This document shows positions 35,969 to 44,388 of a stretch of 64,000 bases of DNA, piece after piece (position 1 is the stretch's first letter; each line of letters opens with the position of its first letter). The stretch is from positions 1 to 64,000 of the forward strand of contig JANPEZ010000011.1 in the NCBI GenBank assembly GCA_031423155.1, read 5' to 3'. The stretch comes from JANPEZ01 sp031423155. GTDB lineage: Bacteria; Actinomycetota; UBA4738; HRBIN12. A model generated the notes under the pieces. It was not told the origin of the DNA, ran no database searches, and worked only from the letters and a program-made list of their open reading frames with translations. Position numbers and translations under genes: made by a program.

Positions 35969-37279
35969 CTAGGTGCGGTGCAAGGCGGATGCCCTGGCCT
36001 CTTCGGCGAGTGCACTCAGGGCGCTCGAGACCCGCGCCGCCGGGGCCTTGGGTCCTTCGATGAGACGGGCCCTCTCGGGAACGGCCTTGAGTCCGGCCTC
36101 GAACCGCTGCCGCATGTCGGCCAAGGACTCCCGCGGTGTTACTCGCATTCCGGCCTTCATCGCGGGTGCCAGGAGCCGCTCTCCTGGCAGGTCTTCCTCG
36201 CGCAGCCCCAGGACATCGCCGGCGGGTCCGCGGAAGATCTGCTTCTCGCCCGGAAGCGTCTGCTTGCCGGCCGAGAGCTTCACGACCGGGCGTCTGTCGT
36301 AGCGAACGAGTTTGTATACCGACTCGAGGCAGGGTGCGTCGTATGACACGCCCAACTGAGACCCGACCCCGAATGCGTCGATCGGCGTCTCCGCTCGCAC
36401 GAGCCGCTCGATCTCGACCTCGTCCAGCCCGCCGCTGACGAAGATGCGGACGGCGGGCAACCCGGCCTGATCCAACAGTGCGCGCGCACCCCGTGACAGA
36501 CCGTCGAGATCGCCGCTGTCGATGCGCACCCCCGCGACGTCGCCGAGTCCTTGCTCGAGGATCACCTCGATCGCTCTGTCGACTCCAACGAGCGTGTCGT
36601 AGGTATCGACGAGGAACGTCGGCCCCGCGGGCAGATCCTCGGCGAAAGCTCTGAAGGCTTCCTTCTCGCCGGAGAAGGATTCGATGTAGCTGTGGGCCAT
36701 GGTCCCGGCCGGGCGAAGGCCGAGCCGGCGCGCTCCCTCCACGTTGCTAGTGGCGGCGAACCCGGCGATCGCGCTCGACCTGGTCACGGCCATCCCGGCG
36801 TCGAAGCCGTGGGCGCGTCTCAGGGCGAAATCGATCAGATCCTTGCCCGGAGCAGCGAGTCGGTATCGCGCGGCCTTCGAAGCCATCGTCGTATGCGTGG
36901 TGATCCTGTTGAGCAGGGCCGTCTCGACCAACTGCGCGCTCGCGATCGGCGCGGTGACTTCCAGGATCGGTTCGTTCGCGTACACGATGGTTCCTTCCGG
37001 GACTGCCCAAACTTCCCCGTCGAACCTCAGGTTCCGGAAAGCTTCCAGCGCAAGGTCCTCGAAGCCGATCGTGGACAGATAGGCCAGGTCTTCCTCGGTG
37101 AACGAAAGTTCTTCGAGGAAGTCGAGTGCGCTCTCCAGTCCCGCCGCGACCAGGAACCCCCGGGTCTGAGGCAGTGAGCGCACGTACAGGCTGAAAGTGG
37201 CCGGGGCATCCATGCCGCGGCTCAGGTAACTGGCCGCCATGTTGAGTTCGTAAAGGTCGGTCAGGAGTGCCCCCGGCAT
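35969..37279 (-). CDS. pncB: Nicotinate phosphoribosyltransferase
   Basis: A 436-residue enzyme joining nicotinate to PRPP in NAD salvage. Motifs: LLTDLYELNMA at the N-terminus, GTMAHSYIESF (His autophosphorylation/active region), VDTYDTLVGVDRAI, RIDSGDLDGLSRGAR and FGVGSQLGVSYD. Normal length. The start at 37279 has no ribosome binding site; TAGCCT on the minus strand (37286-37291) ends 6 nt before it. That hexamer overlaps one on the other strand for the divergent zincin gene. Confidence 0.93.
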   Translation of the reverse strand: MPGALLTDLYELNMAASYLSRGMDAPATFSLYVRSLPQTRGFLVAAGLESALDFLEELSFTEEDLAYLSTIGFEDLALEAFRNLRFDGEVWAVPEGTIVYANEPILEVTAPIASAQLVETALLNRITTHTTMASKAARYRLAAPGKDLIDFALRRAHGFDAGMAVTRSSAIAGFAATSNVEGARRLGLRPAGTMAHSYIESFSGEKEAFRAFAEDLPAGPTFLVDTYDTLVGVDRAIEVILEQGLGDVAGVRIDSGDLDGLSRGARALLDQAGLPAVRIFVSGGLDEVEIERLVRAETPIDAFGVGSQLGVSYDAPCLESVYKLVRYDRRPVVKLSAGKQTLPGEKQIFRGPAGDVLGLREEDLPGERLLAPAMKAGMRVTPRESLADMRQRFEAGLKAVPERARLIEGPKAPAARVSSALSALAEEARASALHRT

Positions 37280-37284
37280 GCGCG

Positions 37285-37291
37285 TAGGCTA
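37285..37291. promoter_or_regulatory. Shared symmetric -10 element between pncB and the zincin gene
   Basis: TAGGCTA reads as TAGGCT on the plus strand (37285-37290, 8 nt before the ATG at 37299) and TAGCCT on the minus strand (37286-37291, 6 nt before the pncB ATG). Both fit TANNNT. Only 19 nt separate the starts, so one element probably drives both, leaderless. Confidence 0.5.
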
Positions 37292-37298
37292 CACGTCG

Positions 37299-37643
37299 AT
37301 GGAAAGCCGCACTCGCTTCGAGGAGCTAGCCGCCCAGGCCCTGGACTCTCTTCCCGAGTGGGTCCACGACCGCATGAGCAACGTCGAAGTCCTGATCGAG
37401 GAACACACGCCCGCCGATCAACCGAACCTGCTCGGACTCTACGAGGGCGTGCCCTTGTCCAACAGGGGATACGGATATTCGGGGGCTTTGCCCGATCGCA
37501 TCACCTTGTTCCGCAACACGATCGAGGAGATGGCACGGACCGATGACGAACTTCGCCAACTGATCGCACGCACGGTCGCTCACGAGATCGCGCATCACTT
37601 CGGTATCTCCGACGAGCGTCTGCGCGAGATAGACCGGTATTGA
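37299..37643 (+). CDS. Zincin-like metallopeptidase (DUF1025 family)
   Basis: A 114-residue protein of the small zincin-like family. The zinc motif is VAHEIAHHFGISDERLREI, in which HExxH plus a downstream acidic residue is complete. ATG at 37299 gives MESRTRFEEL, the family-like start; an upstream start at 37278 is less likely. Overlaps the tadA start by 1 nt (TGATG). The role is unknown even in the family. Confidence 0.85.
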   Translation: MESRTRFEELAAQALDSLPEWVHDRMSNVEVLIEEHTPADQPNLLGLYEGVPLSNRGYGYSGALPDRITLFRNTIEEMARTDDELRQLIARTVAHEIAHHFGISDERLREIDRY

Positions 37644-38089
37644 TGAGCGACGAAGAATTCATGCGGGCAGCGCTTGTCGAGGCGGAACGTTGCATCGCGC
37701 TCGGTGACGTGCCTGTTGGTGCGGTGGTGGTTCGCGCGGGGCAGGTCCTGTGCGGCGCCGGGAATCGTCGCGAGGAAGCGCAGGACCCCACCGCTCACGC
37801 GGAGATACTCGTGCTGAGGGAAGCCGCCCGCGCCTTGGGGTCCTGGCACCTGGAGGGCTGCACCCTGTACGTGACGCTGGAACCGTGCGCGATGTGCGCC
37901 GGCGCCATCGTGCTCTCCCGCCTCGACCGGGTCGTCTTCGGTGCGAGCGACCCGAAGGCCGGTTTCGTCGGCTCGCTCGGAGATCTCGTGAGGGATAGCA
38001 GGCTCAACCACCGCGCCGAGGTCACGGGCGGCGTCCTTGAAGCCGACTGCGGTGAGCTGCTCCGGGACTTCTTCCGCTCGCGCAGGTAA
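37643..38089 (+). CDS. tadA: tRNA adenosine(34) deaminase
   Basis: A 148-residue zinc deaminase. Catalytic PTAHAEI (H52, E54) and TLEPCAMCAG (C82, C85) are complete, with VVFGASDPKAG following, the signature that separates TadA from cytidine deaminases. It converts A34 to inosine in tRNA-Arg(ACG), present at 27695. The start overlaps the upstream zincin stop by 1 nt. Two tRNA-Ser genes follow within 300 nt. Confidence 0.95.
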   Translation: MSDEEFMRAALVEAERCIALGDVPVGAVVVRAGQVLCGAGNRREEAQDPTAHAEILVLREAARALGSWHLEGCTLYVTLEPCAMCAGAIVLSRLDRVVFGASDPKAGFVGSLGDLVRDSRLNHRAEVTGGVLEADCGELLRDFFRSRR

Positions 38090-38161
38090 AGGGTTCGTCA
38101 ACCTTGGTCCGATGCTATCGACTGACCTGGCGGTGGGGGACTCGTTGCTAGACTCGTCGGC

Positions 38162-38251
38162 GGAGGCGTGCCAGAGCGGACGAATGGGACCGCCTCGAAA
38201 GCGGTTAGGGGACTAATCCTCCCCTCGCGCGTTCGAATCGCGCCGCCTCCG
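38162..38251 (+). tRNA. tRNA-Ser(CGA)
   Basis: A 90-nt class II tRNA. Acceptor GGAGGCG (38162-38168) pairs with CGCCTCC (38244-38250), discriminator G. Anticodon stem ACCGC/GCGGT, loop CTCGAAA, anticodon CGA at 38196-38198. TAGACT at 38149-38154 ends 7 nt before the mature 5' end. Confidence 0.95.
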
Positions 38252-38261
38252 CGTTCGTGAC

Positions 38262-38286
38262 ACGGCCGCCCCATGCGGGCGGCCGT
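38262..38286 (+). terminator. Hairpin between two tRNA-Ser genes
   Basis: A perfect 10-bp GC-rich stem (38262-38271 with 38277-38286) and a 5-nt loop, followed by only a short T run. It lies after tRNA-Ser(CGA) and before the promoter of tRNA-Ser(GGA), so it probably ends the first transcript. Confidence 0.7.
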
Positions 38287-38310
38287 TCGCGTTTGCGTAG
38301 ACTCGTCCAC

Positions 38311-38397
38311 GGAGGCCTGCCCGAGCGGCCGAAGGGACACGCCTGGAAAGCGTGTGGGGGGGCAACTCTCCCGAGGGTTCGAATCCCTCGGCCTCCG
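38311..38397 (+). tRNA. tRNA-Ser(GGA)
   Basis: An 87-nt class II tRNA. Acceptor GGAGGCC (38311-38317) pairs with GGCCTCC (38390-38396), discriminator G. Anticodon stem CACGC/GCGTG, loop CTGGAAA, anticodon GGA at 38345-38347. TAGACT at 38298-38303 ends 7 nt before the mature 5' end. Confidence 0.95.
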
Positions 38398-38398
38398 C

Positions 38399-39316
38399 TT
38401 ACAGATCCTTCGAGTAGCGCGTGTACGTGCGCGCGACGTGCATGCCGACGTGTTCGTAGAGACCAAGGGCACCGGTGCGCGAGTCGGTGGACAGTTCGAC
38501 CTTGGGTTTGCCCGCCAGCCAGAACGTCAGGAAAGCCCTCTGCAGGAGAGCTTTCGCGATGCCCCGGTTGCGGTGGCTGCGCTCGACCGCCAGCGCCTGT
38601 ACATAGCCGATCGGCGCGTGACCCAGGCAGTAGGCCGCGCCGACGATCTTCTCGCCGGCCGTCGCGAGCAACATGAGCGAGGGATCGAAGGTCTCGGACT
38701 CGAGGGTCAGCGCGCTCCAATCCTCGAAGGTGTAGATGTGATCCACCCACTCGGAGAAAGCGGTCTGAATGAGTTCGTGGACGTTCCTCGCGTCGGGGTC
38801 TTCGAACGTCCTGATGTCGATGCCGTCGGGGATCTCGGCGGGAACGGGCTCTTCCTCCAGGACGATCTCCAGAACCCAGGACTTCCAGAGGGCTTCATAT
38901 CCGTTGGCCAGCAGGAGTTCCGCACCTGCTGAGGGTGAGTCAGGCCTGGTTTGGCCGATGCGAGAACATCCCGCCTCGCGGGCTCGACTTTCGGTCCACG
39001 AAAGCAGTGCCGGACCGAGCCCACGCCCTCGGACGCTCGGAAGGATGGCCACCTCGGCTCGCCCATCCGCCACCGATAGCTCCGCCTCGGCGACGGGAGC
39101 GCCCGCCTCGTCCAGAACCAGGATCGCGTCCATCTCGATGTCGAAGCTGGGGCGGCGCCAGTCGTTGAGTACGTCCTGAAGGTCTGCGTCGGGTTCGCCG
39201 GCGTCGTGAGTCTCGCTTAGCGCCGCTATCTCGGCGACCGCTGGGGCGTCCTCGAACCTCGGTGGTCGGATCGTGAACCCGGCCGGGAACTTCACGGCGT
39301 GATCCAACCCGGACAT
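38399..39316 (-). CDS. Tandem (dual) GNAT acetyltransferase, MshD-like architecture
   Basis: A 305-residue protein with two GNAT domains. Domain 1 (about 15-160) has SVRGRGLGPALLSW, domain 2 (about 165-305) has SHRNRGIAKALLQRAF and ends GLYEHVGM. The two-domain layout and length fit mycothiol synthase-type proteins, but other tandem GNATs share them and no other mycothiol gene is in the window. The start overlaps the MtnX-like phosphatase by 25 nt. The stop lies one nt after the mature 3' end of tRNA-Ser(GGA), which runs opposite. Confidence 0.78.
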   Translation of the reverse strand: MSGLDHAVKFPAGFTIRPPRFEDAPAVAEIAALSETHDAGEPDADLQDVLNDWRRPSFDIEMDAILVLDEAGAPVAEAELSVADGRAEVAILPSVRGRGLGPALLSWTESRAREAGCSRIGQTRPDSPSAGAELLLANGYEALWKSWVLEIVLEEEPVPAEIPDGIDIRTFEDPDARNVHELIQTAFSEWVDHIYTFEDWSALTLESETFDPSLMLLATAGEKIVGAAYCLGHAPIGYVQALAVERSHRNRGIAKALLQRAFLTFWLAGKPKVELSTDSRTGALGLYEHVGMHVARTYTRYSKDL

Positions 39317-39996
39317 CCGATCGGACCCGGTCCGTTCCCGTTGAGCGGGTCGGTCTCGAGGGACTTCCTCACGTCGTTGAAGTCTCCCCACTTGCGATAG
39401 ATCACGTCGTTGGCTTCGCAGTACGCCGGCAGCGCGCCCTTGGCGAACACCACATCTGCGTAGAGCGCGCCGTACCTGTCGCTGACGCCATCTCCGACGA
39501 AAGCGACGCTGCCGGTAGCCTCTCGCGCATCGAGCACCGCCTTCATCTTGCACGTCCCGCACCCGACGCATTCGGGATGGCCGTTGGGGAAAGCCATACC
39601 CGCGTGTCGACGGTCTGGCCCGAACAGGTGCTCGTTGGTCAAGACCGAGACATCTTGCAGACCAACGGTCCCCAGCAGCGGGGCGATGTGGAAGCCCGAG
39701 CCGTCTGAGGCGATGCTGATGGGGATGCTCTCGTCTCTCGTCCAGGCCACGAAGGGAGCGAAGGTCGGATCCATCGGGCAGTGATCCAGGACGAACTCGA
39801 CCATCTCCTCGAGGGTTCCTTCGAGCATCGCGTTCTCGCCGAGCAGCCACTCCCGGTACGTCAGCTCTCCACGCTCGTAGGCCGCGGCCAACTCGGTCCA
39901 ACTCGGGTCGGAGAAGCGCTCTCCGAGGCAAACCCCGATGTCGTGGAGGTTGGCGGTGCCGTCGAAGTCGACGACTATCGCGCCGGGCAGGGCCAC
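39292..39996 (-). CDS. HAD-IB phosphatase, MtnX-like
   Basis: A 234-residue phosphatase. Motif I VDFDGTA, motif II IASDGSG, motif IV VGDGVSDRYGAL are complete; HPECVGCGTCKMK is a Cys-rich insert known from the MtnX group (2-hydroxy-3-keto-5-methylthiopentenyl-1-phosphate phosphatase of methionine salvage). GTG start at 39996 lies one nt after the pepA stop. No other salvage gene is in view, so the exact substrate is uncertain. Confidence 0.8.
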   Translation of the reverse strand: MALPGAIVVDFDGTANLHDIGVCLGERFSDPSWTELAAAYERGELTYREWLLGENAMLEGTLEEMVEFVLDHCPMDPTFAPFVAWTRDESIPISIASDGSGFHIAPLLGTVGLQDVSVLTNEHLFGPDRRHAGMAFPNGHPECVGCGTCKMKAVLDAREATGSVAFVGDGVSDRYGALYADVVFAKGALPAYCEANDVIYRKWGDFNDVRKSLETDPLNGNGPGPIGCPGWITP

Positions 39997-39997
39997 C

Positions 39998-41437
39998 TCA
40001 GCCGGCGAGCCGCTCGATGAACCGGATGAACGCGCGGGTCGGAACGCCGGTCGCGCCCCCGGGCCGTAGGCCCGTCGGATACTCGGCCCACGCGGAGCTG
40101 CCGGTGTCCAGATGCACCCACGGGACGTCGCCGACGAAGTCGCGCAGGAATAGTCCCGCCATCATCGAGTTGTCGATGTCGTGATCGCCGAGGTTCTTCA
40201 CGTCGGCCACGGGCGAGTCGATCAGATGCCGGTATCGCGACCACAAGGGGATCTGCCACCCCGGTTCTCCGGCCTCTTCGCCCGCCGCGATCATCTCGGC
40301 GACGAGCGCGGGGTCGGTTCCCATGCACGCGAACAGGTCGGCGCCCAGCCCGCTCGCATCGGTGAGCGTTGCGCTGTCGATGATCACTCGCGGCTTACGT
40401 TCAGCCAGGAACGCGAGTGCGTCTGCGAGGAGCACTCGCCCCTCGGCGTCCGTGTCGATCATCTCCGAGGTGATGCCGCCTCGATGAGTGATCAGATCGC
40501 CCGGGCGAGTGGCGTTACCGCCCGGCATGTTCTCGGCCAACGGGAGCAGTGCGATCACCTTCGTTTTCAGTCCCAGCTCGGCGACGGCGCGGATCGTCGA
40601 CAGCGCCGCGGCCGCCCCTGCCATGTCCGAGCGCATCCACAGCATGTGGGAGGGCTTCTTGATGTCCAGGCCCCCCGAATCGAAGGTGATCCCCTTTCCG
40701 GTCACGGCTATGGGCTTCGCTCGGCCGCCACCGTCGTAGGTGAGTTCGACCATCCTCGGCTCGTTCTTGCCACCGCGACCGACGGCGAGGATCCCTCCGA
40801 AGCCGCCCTTCTCCAGGGCCGCTTTCGTCCAGACCTTGCACGACAGGCCGAGACCCTTCGCAACGGCGCGAGCTTCGTCGGCGATCATCGCCGGGGTCGC
40901 GTCGCTTGAGGCCATGTTGGTCAGATCGCGCGCGCGGTTCTCGGCCCGCCCGGTTATCGCTCCGCGTTTGAGACCCATCCGGGTCGCCGACAAAGCAGGA
41001 GCGGCAACGACCGCCCGTACGGTCGCCGTTCTCAAGGGGTCCGGCGAGGACTTCCTGCCGTCGTACCTGTACGCCCCGAGGAGGAAGCCTTCCGAGAAGG
41101 CCTGCGCCGCCGCCGATGCATCGCCGCCGCCGGGAAGGATGGAGGCGACCGTTCGGAAGGGGCGGCCCGCGGCGCCGGCGCGCACCGCAGCTTCACGGAT
41201 CGCCTTCGGCCCGGTGTCGCTGCCGACCCCGACGAGCAGGACGCTCGACTTTCCACCGGGAACCATCAGCGTTTCGCCCCACTTGCCGATCATCCCGTGA
41301 CGCTTGGCAGCCGCGGCAAGGTCCGTCTCGATCGCGCGCGCCACAGCCGCGGGCACTCGATCTCCCGGCGACATCGAAACGACGATCAGGTCGCCCGCCA
41401 GATCGACCGACGCTTCGAAACGAGGTGCCTCAGCCAT
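39998..41437 (-). CDS. pepA: Leucyl aminopeptidase (M17)
   Basis: A 479-residue cytosolic aminopeptidase. Zinc and catalytic motifs: GKGITFDSGGLDIK (Lys and Asp), MRSDMAGAAA (Asp) and DTDAEGRVLLADAL (Asp/Glu and Arg); the family usually has NTDAEGR, so the Asn is Asp here. AAGGAG precedes the ATG. Removes N-terminal residues of peptides; the next two genes on this strand follow within 1 and 25 nt. Confidence 0.92.
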   Translation of the reverse strand: MAEAPRFEASVDLAGDLIVVSMSPGDRVPAAVARAIETDLAAAAKRHGMIGKWGETLMVPGGKSSVLLVGVGSDTGPKAIREAAVRAGAAGRPFRTVASILPGGGDASAAAQAFSEGFLLGAYRYDGRKSSPDPLRTATVRAVVAAPALSATRMGLKRGAITGRAENRARDLTNMASSDATPAMIADEARAVAKGLGLSCKVWTKAALEKGGFGGILAVGRGGKNEPRMVELTYDGGGRAKPIAVTGKGITFDSGGLDIKKPSHMLWMRSDMAGAAAALSTIRAVAELGLKTKVIALLPLAENMPGGNATRPGDLITHRGGITSEMIDTDAEGRVLLADALAFLAERKPRVIIDSATLTDASGLGADLFACMGTDPALVAEMIAAGEEAGEPGWQIPLWSRYRHLIDSPVADVKNLGDHDIDNSMMAGLFLRDFVGDVPWVHLDTGSSAWAEYPTGLRPGGATGVPTRAFIRFIERLAG

Positions 41438-41640
41438 GCGCGATACTCCTTCAGGTCTCGGTCGCCGCAGCGTCCATCTGGGCGGCGGTTAGGTCGGTCA
41501 GGATGCCACGCAACGTACGCGATTCACCATAGCTGCGTGCATAGCCGGGTACCCGGCCGAAGGTGCCCCGGACCCCTAAGCTAACCTTGCCCTTCGAGCC
41601 GAGTCCGGGCTCGCCGGAGATATCACGGAGGAGAGCCGAC

Positions 41641-42948
41641 TTGGCCAAGGACCGTTCCGAAGACCTGTTCGCCCTTGCGGCGCAAGTGCTACCGGGAGGC
41701 GTGGGCTCGAGTGCCCGCAGCATCCGCGCAGGTTGGGAGCCATACCCGCCGTTCATAGCGAGCGGCACGGGCTCCAAGGTCACCGACGTCGACGGCAACA
41801 CCTACGTCGACTACCTCATGGGGCTCGGCCCCCTCGTCCTGGGTCACAGGCCGCCGGAAGTCACCGCGGCGGTGGTCAAGGCCGTTCAGGAACTCGGCAC
41901 CGTCTTCGCTCTGCCTTACGAACTGGAGGCCGAGGCGGCCCGCAAGGTGGTCGAGGCCGTGCCTTCGGTGGAGATGGTCCGCTTCGCGAACTCGGGAAGC
42001 GAGGCCGTCGGGACCGCCGTCCGGCTCGCGCGCGCCTTGACCGGTCGCAAGCTGATCCTGAGGTTCGAGGGCATGTATCACGGGTGGCTCGACACCGTGT
42101 ACTGGAGCAACCATCCGGATCCGGCGGTCGCAGGTCCCCAGCAGCGGCCCCTGACCGTCGCGGCCGGCAAGGGGATGATCCCGGAGGTGGCCGACTCTCT
42201 GATCGTCTTGAGCTGGAACGATCCGGAGTCCTTCGCCGCTGTCATGGACGAACGCGGTGATGAGATCGCGGCCGTGATCACCGAACCGGTCATGCTCAAC
42301 ACCGGCTGCATCCTGCCCGAGCCCGGATACCTGGAGCTGCTCCGGTCCAAGACCACTGAACACGGCGCGATGCTGATCTTCGACGAGGTGATCACCGGAT
42401 TCCGCTTCGCGCGCGGCGGCGGGCAGGAGCATTTCGGCGTGATGCCCGACATAACGACGATGGCCAAGGGACTCGGGGGAGGGTTCCCGGTCGCGGCGAT
42501 CGGCGGCCGGCGCGACATCATGGAGGCCTGCGCCGACGGACGCTACTCACACTCGGGGACGTACAACTCCAACGTGATCCAGATGGCTGCGGTCTCCGCG
42601 ACCATGGACCTGCTGACTCCCGAACGGTACGTCGCCGCGCGAGCTCTCGGCTCCGAGCTGATGCAGGGTCTCGGCGGGCTGATCGATGCAGCCGGTGTGA
42701 AGGCCCGCGTGACCGGACTGGGGACCGTTTTTCAGGTGTGGTTCTCGGCCGAGCCGATCCGCAACTGGCGCGACGCCGCTCGCCTGGCCAACGAGGAACG
42801 TTTCACGAAGTGGTGGCGCGAGATGCGCTCGCGCGGAGTTCTCTTCCACCCCGCCCAGTTCGAGAACCTGTTCGTCTCGATGGCCCATACGCGCGAGGAC
42901 ATCGACCTAACCTTGACCGCCGCCGAGGGAGCTTTGGCGGCGCTGTGA
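41641..42948 (+). CDS. Class III aminotransferase, HemL-like
   Basis: A 435-residue PLP enzyme. The TTG at 41641 is chosen since GGAGGA lies about 8 nt upstream; the reading then begins AKDRSEDLF. Motifs as in glutamate-1-semialdehyde aminomutase: VLPGGVGSSARS, ANSGSEAVGTA, MYHGWLDTV, FDEVITGFRFA, and PLP Lys in MAKGLGGGFPV. It is not the heme enzyme (that is at 5530-6810): YHGH is changed to YHGW. It is coupled to a FGGY kinase by a GTGA overlap and followed by a GNAT, so it probably aminates a sugar-like or ketoacid substrate. Identity unknown. Confidence 0.85.
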   Translation: MAKDRSEDLFALAAQVLPGGVGSSARSIRAGWEPYPPFIASGTGSKVTDVDGNTYVDYLMGLGPLVLGHRPPEVTAAVVKAVQELGTVFALPYELEAEAARKVVEAVPSVEMVRFANSGSEAVGTAVRLARALTGRKLILRFEGMYHGWLDTVYWSNHPDPAVAGPQQRPLTVAAGKGMIPEVADSLIVLSWNDPESFAAVMDERGDEIAAVITEPVMLNTGCILPEPGYLELLRSKTTEHGAMLIFDEVITGFRFARGGGQEHFGVMPDITTMAKGLGGGFPVAAIGGRRDIMEACADGRYSHSGTYNSNVIQMAAVSATMDLLTPERYVAARALGSELMQGLGGLIDAAGVKARVTGLGTVFQVWFSAEPIRNWRDAARLANEERFTKWWREMRSRGVLFHPAQFENLFVSMAHTREDIDLTLTAAEGALAAL

Positions 42949-44384
42949 GCGAGGACGAAGTCTTCGTCGGTTTGGACCTGGGCACCTCGAGTCTCAAAGG
43001 TGCGGCGATCGCGGGGGACGGCCGGCTGATCGCGACTGCCCAAGCCGCCTATCCGACATCGCGGCCCCGAGGAGGTCGCGCCGAGCAGGATCCGGCCGAC
43101 TGGTGGGATGCCGCGTGCTCGGTGGTTCGCGAACTGTCCGCGAGGACCGAACCTTGGGCGGGGATCGGTCTGTCGGGCATGATTCCGACCCTGGTTCTGG
43201 CGGCGAGCGAGCCCCTCGGCCCGGCCATCACCTGGGAGGACGATCGCGCCGCTTCGCAAGGGGAGAGGTTCCGCGAAAGAACCGGCCCCGACGATCTGTA
43301 CGCGCGAACAGGACAATGGGTCGACGGCCGGTACTTGCTCCCCATGTTCGAGTGGCTTCAAGAAGAGGAGCCCGCGCGCGCGGGCGCCGCGACACGCCTG
43401 ATGTCGGCCAAAGACCATATCTTCGAGGCGCTGACGGGTGAGTTCGCGACCGATGCGAGTACAGCCACCGGCTTCGGCTGTTTCGACCTTCGTACCGGGG
43501 CTTGGATCGAAGGGCTTGCTTCCGACGCTCTCGCCCTTCCAGAAGTGAGGCCCTCAACCAGCGCGGCGGCCCTTTCGGCCGACGCCGCTGAGGCCCTCGG
43601 CCTAACTTTCGGTCTTCCGGTCTACTTGGGGGCTGCCGACAGTGTCGCTGGGGCCCTCGGGATGGGAGCGGCCAGGCCCGGAGAGCGCGCCTCGATCTGG
43701 GGGACCAGCACCGTCATGCTTGGTTTCAGCCGCGAATCGCTGCGGGACCCCGCCCACCGATACTTGGTGACGCCGAGCGCCCTGGGGGACTGCTGGGGAC
43801 TTGAGATGGACCTGATCAGCACCGGCAGTACTTTCGCGTGGACAACCAGACTGCTCGGGCTGGCGTCCGAGGCGAACCTGCTGGAACTGGCCGAGCGTTC
43901 GGCGCCCGGCGCCGGAGGCCTGACATTCCTGCCGTTCCTCGGATCCGGAGAGCAGGGTGCCCTGTGGGATCCCTCGCTGCGTGGCACGATCTCGGGACTG
44001 ACCTTGGCGCACACGCGCGAGGACTTCGCGCGCGCGCTCCTCGAAGGCATCGCGATCGAGTTCCGCCGTTGCATGGGCGTCCTTACCGAAGCGGGCGTGC
44101 CCGCGGACCAGGTCGCCGTCTCCGGAGGGCCCTTCGGATCGGCCTCGTTCGCCGGACTCTTGGCTGGAGCTTCCGGGATCCCCATCGTTCGCAGCGAGAT
44201 CAGGCGATGGAGTTCCGCAGCAGGTGCTGCCCTGATCGCCGCGGTGGGCGCCGGAGCGATCGAGACGAACTCGCTACCGGTTTCTTCCGGCCACCGGAGC
44301 GAGCCCGATCCGGGCTCAGACGTTGTCTGGGAGGCGCTCGCAGCGCGCCACGAAGCCCAGCTGGCTTCGGTCCGATCCCTCTAG
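42945..44384 (+). CDS. FGGY-family carbohydrate kinase
   Basis: A 479-residue ATP-dependent kinase. Opening FVGLDLGTSSLKGA (phosphate-1 motif), WWDAACSVVRE, ITWEDDRA (catalytic Asp), MSAKDHI, then GAADSVAGALGMGAARPGE, IWGTSTVM and VSGGPFGSA in the C-terminal lobe. Xylulokinase-like, but the substrate is not determined. GTG start at 42945 overlaps the aminotransferase stop (GTGA), so translation is coupled. The GNAT gene follows after 4 nt. Confidence 0.85.
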   Translation: MSEDEVFVGLDLGTSSLKGAAIAGDGRLIATAQAAYPTSRPRGGRAEQDPADWWDAACSVVRELSARTEPWAGIGLSGMIPTLVLAASEPLGPAITWEDDRAASQGERFRERTGPDDLYARTGQWVDGRYLLPMFEWLQEEEPARAGAATRLMSAKDHIFEALTGEFATDASTATGFGCFDLRTGAWIEGLASDALALPEVRPSTSAAALSADAAEALGLTFGLPVYLGAADSVAGALGMGAARPGERASIWGTSTVMLGFSRESLRDPAHRYLVTPSALGDCWGLEMDLISTGSTFAWTTRLLGLASEANLLELAERSAPGAGGLTFLPFLGSGEQGALWDPSLRGTISGLTLAHTREDFARALLEGIAIEFRRCMGVLTEAGVPADQVAVSGGPFGSASFAGLLAGASGIPIVRSEIRRWSSAAGAALIAAVGAGAIETNSLPVSSGHRSEPDPGSDVVWEALAARHEAQLASVRSL

Positions 44385-44388
44385 GACC

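Noticed and set aside
41563..41641. Upstream start for the HemL-like aminotransferase
   Set aside because: The TTG at 41641 has a ribosome binding site and gives the family N-terminus; the extension does not.
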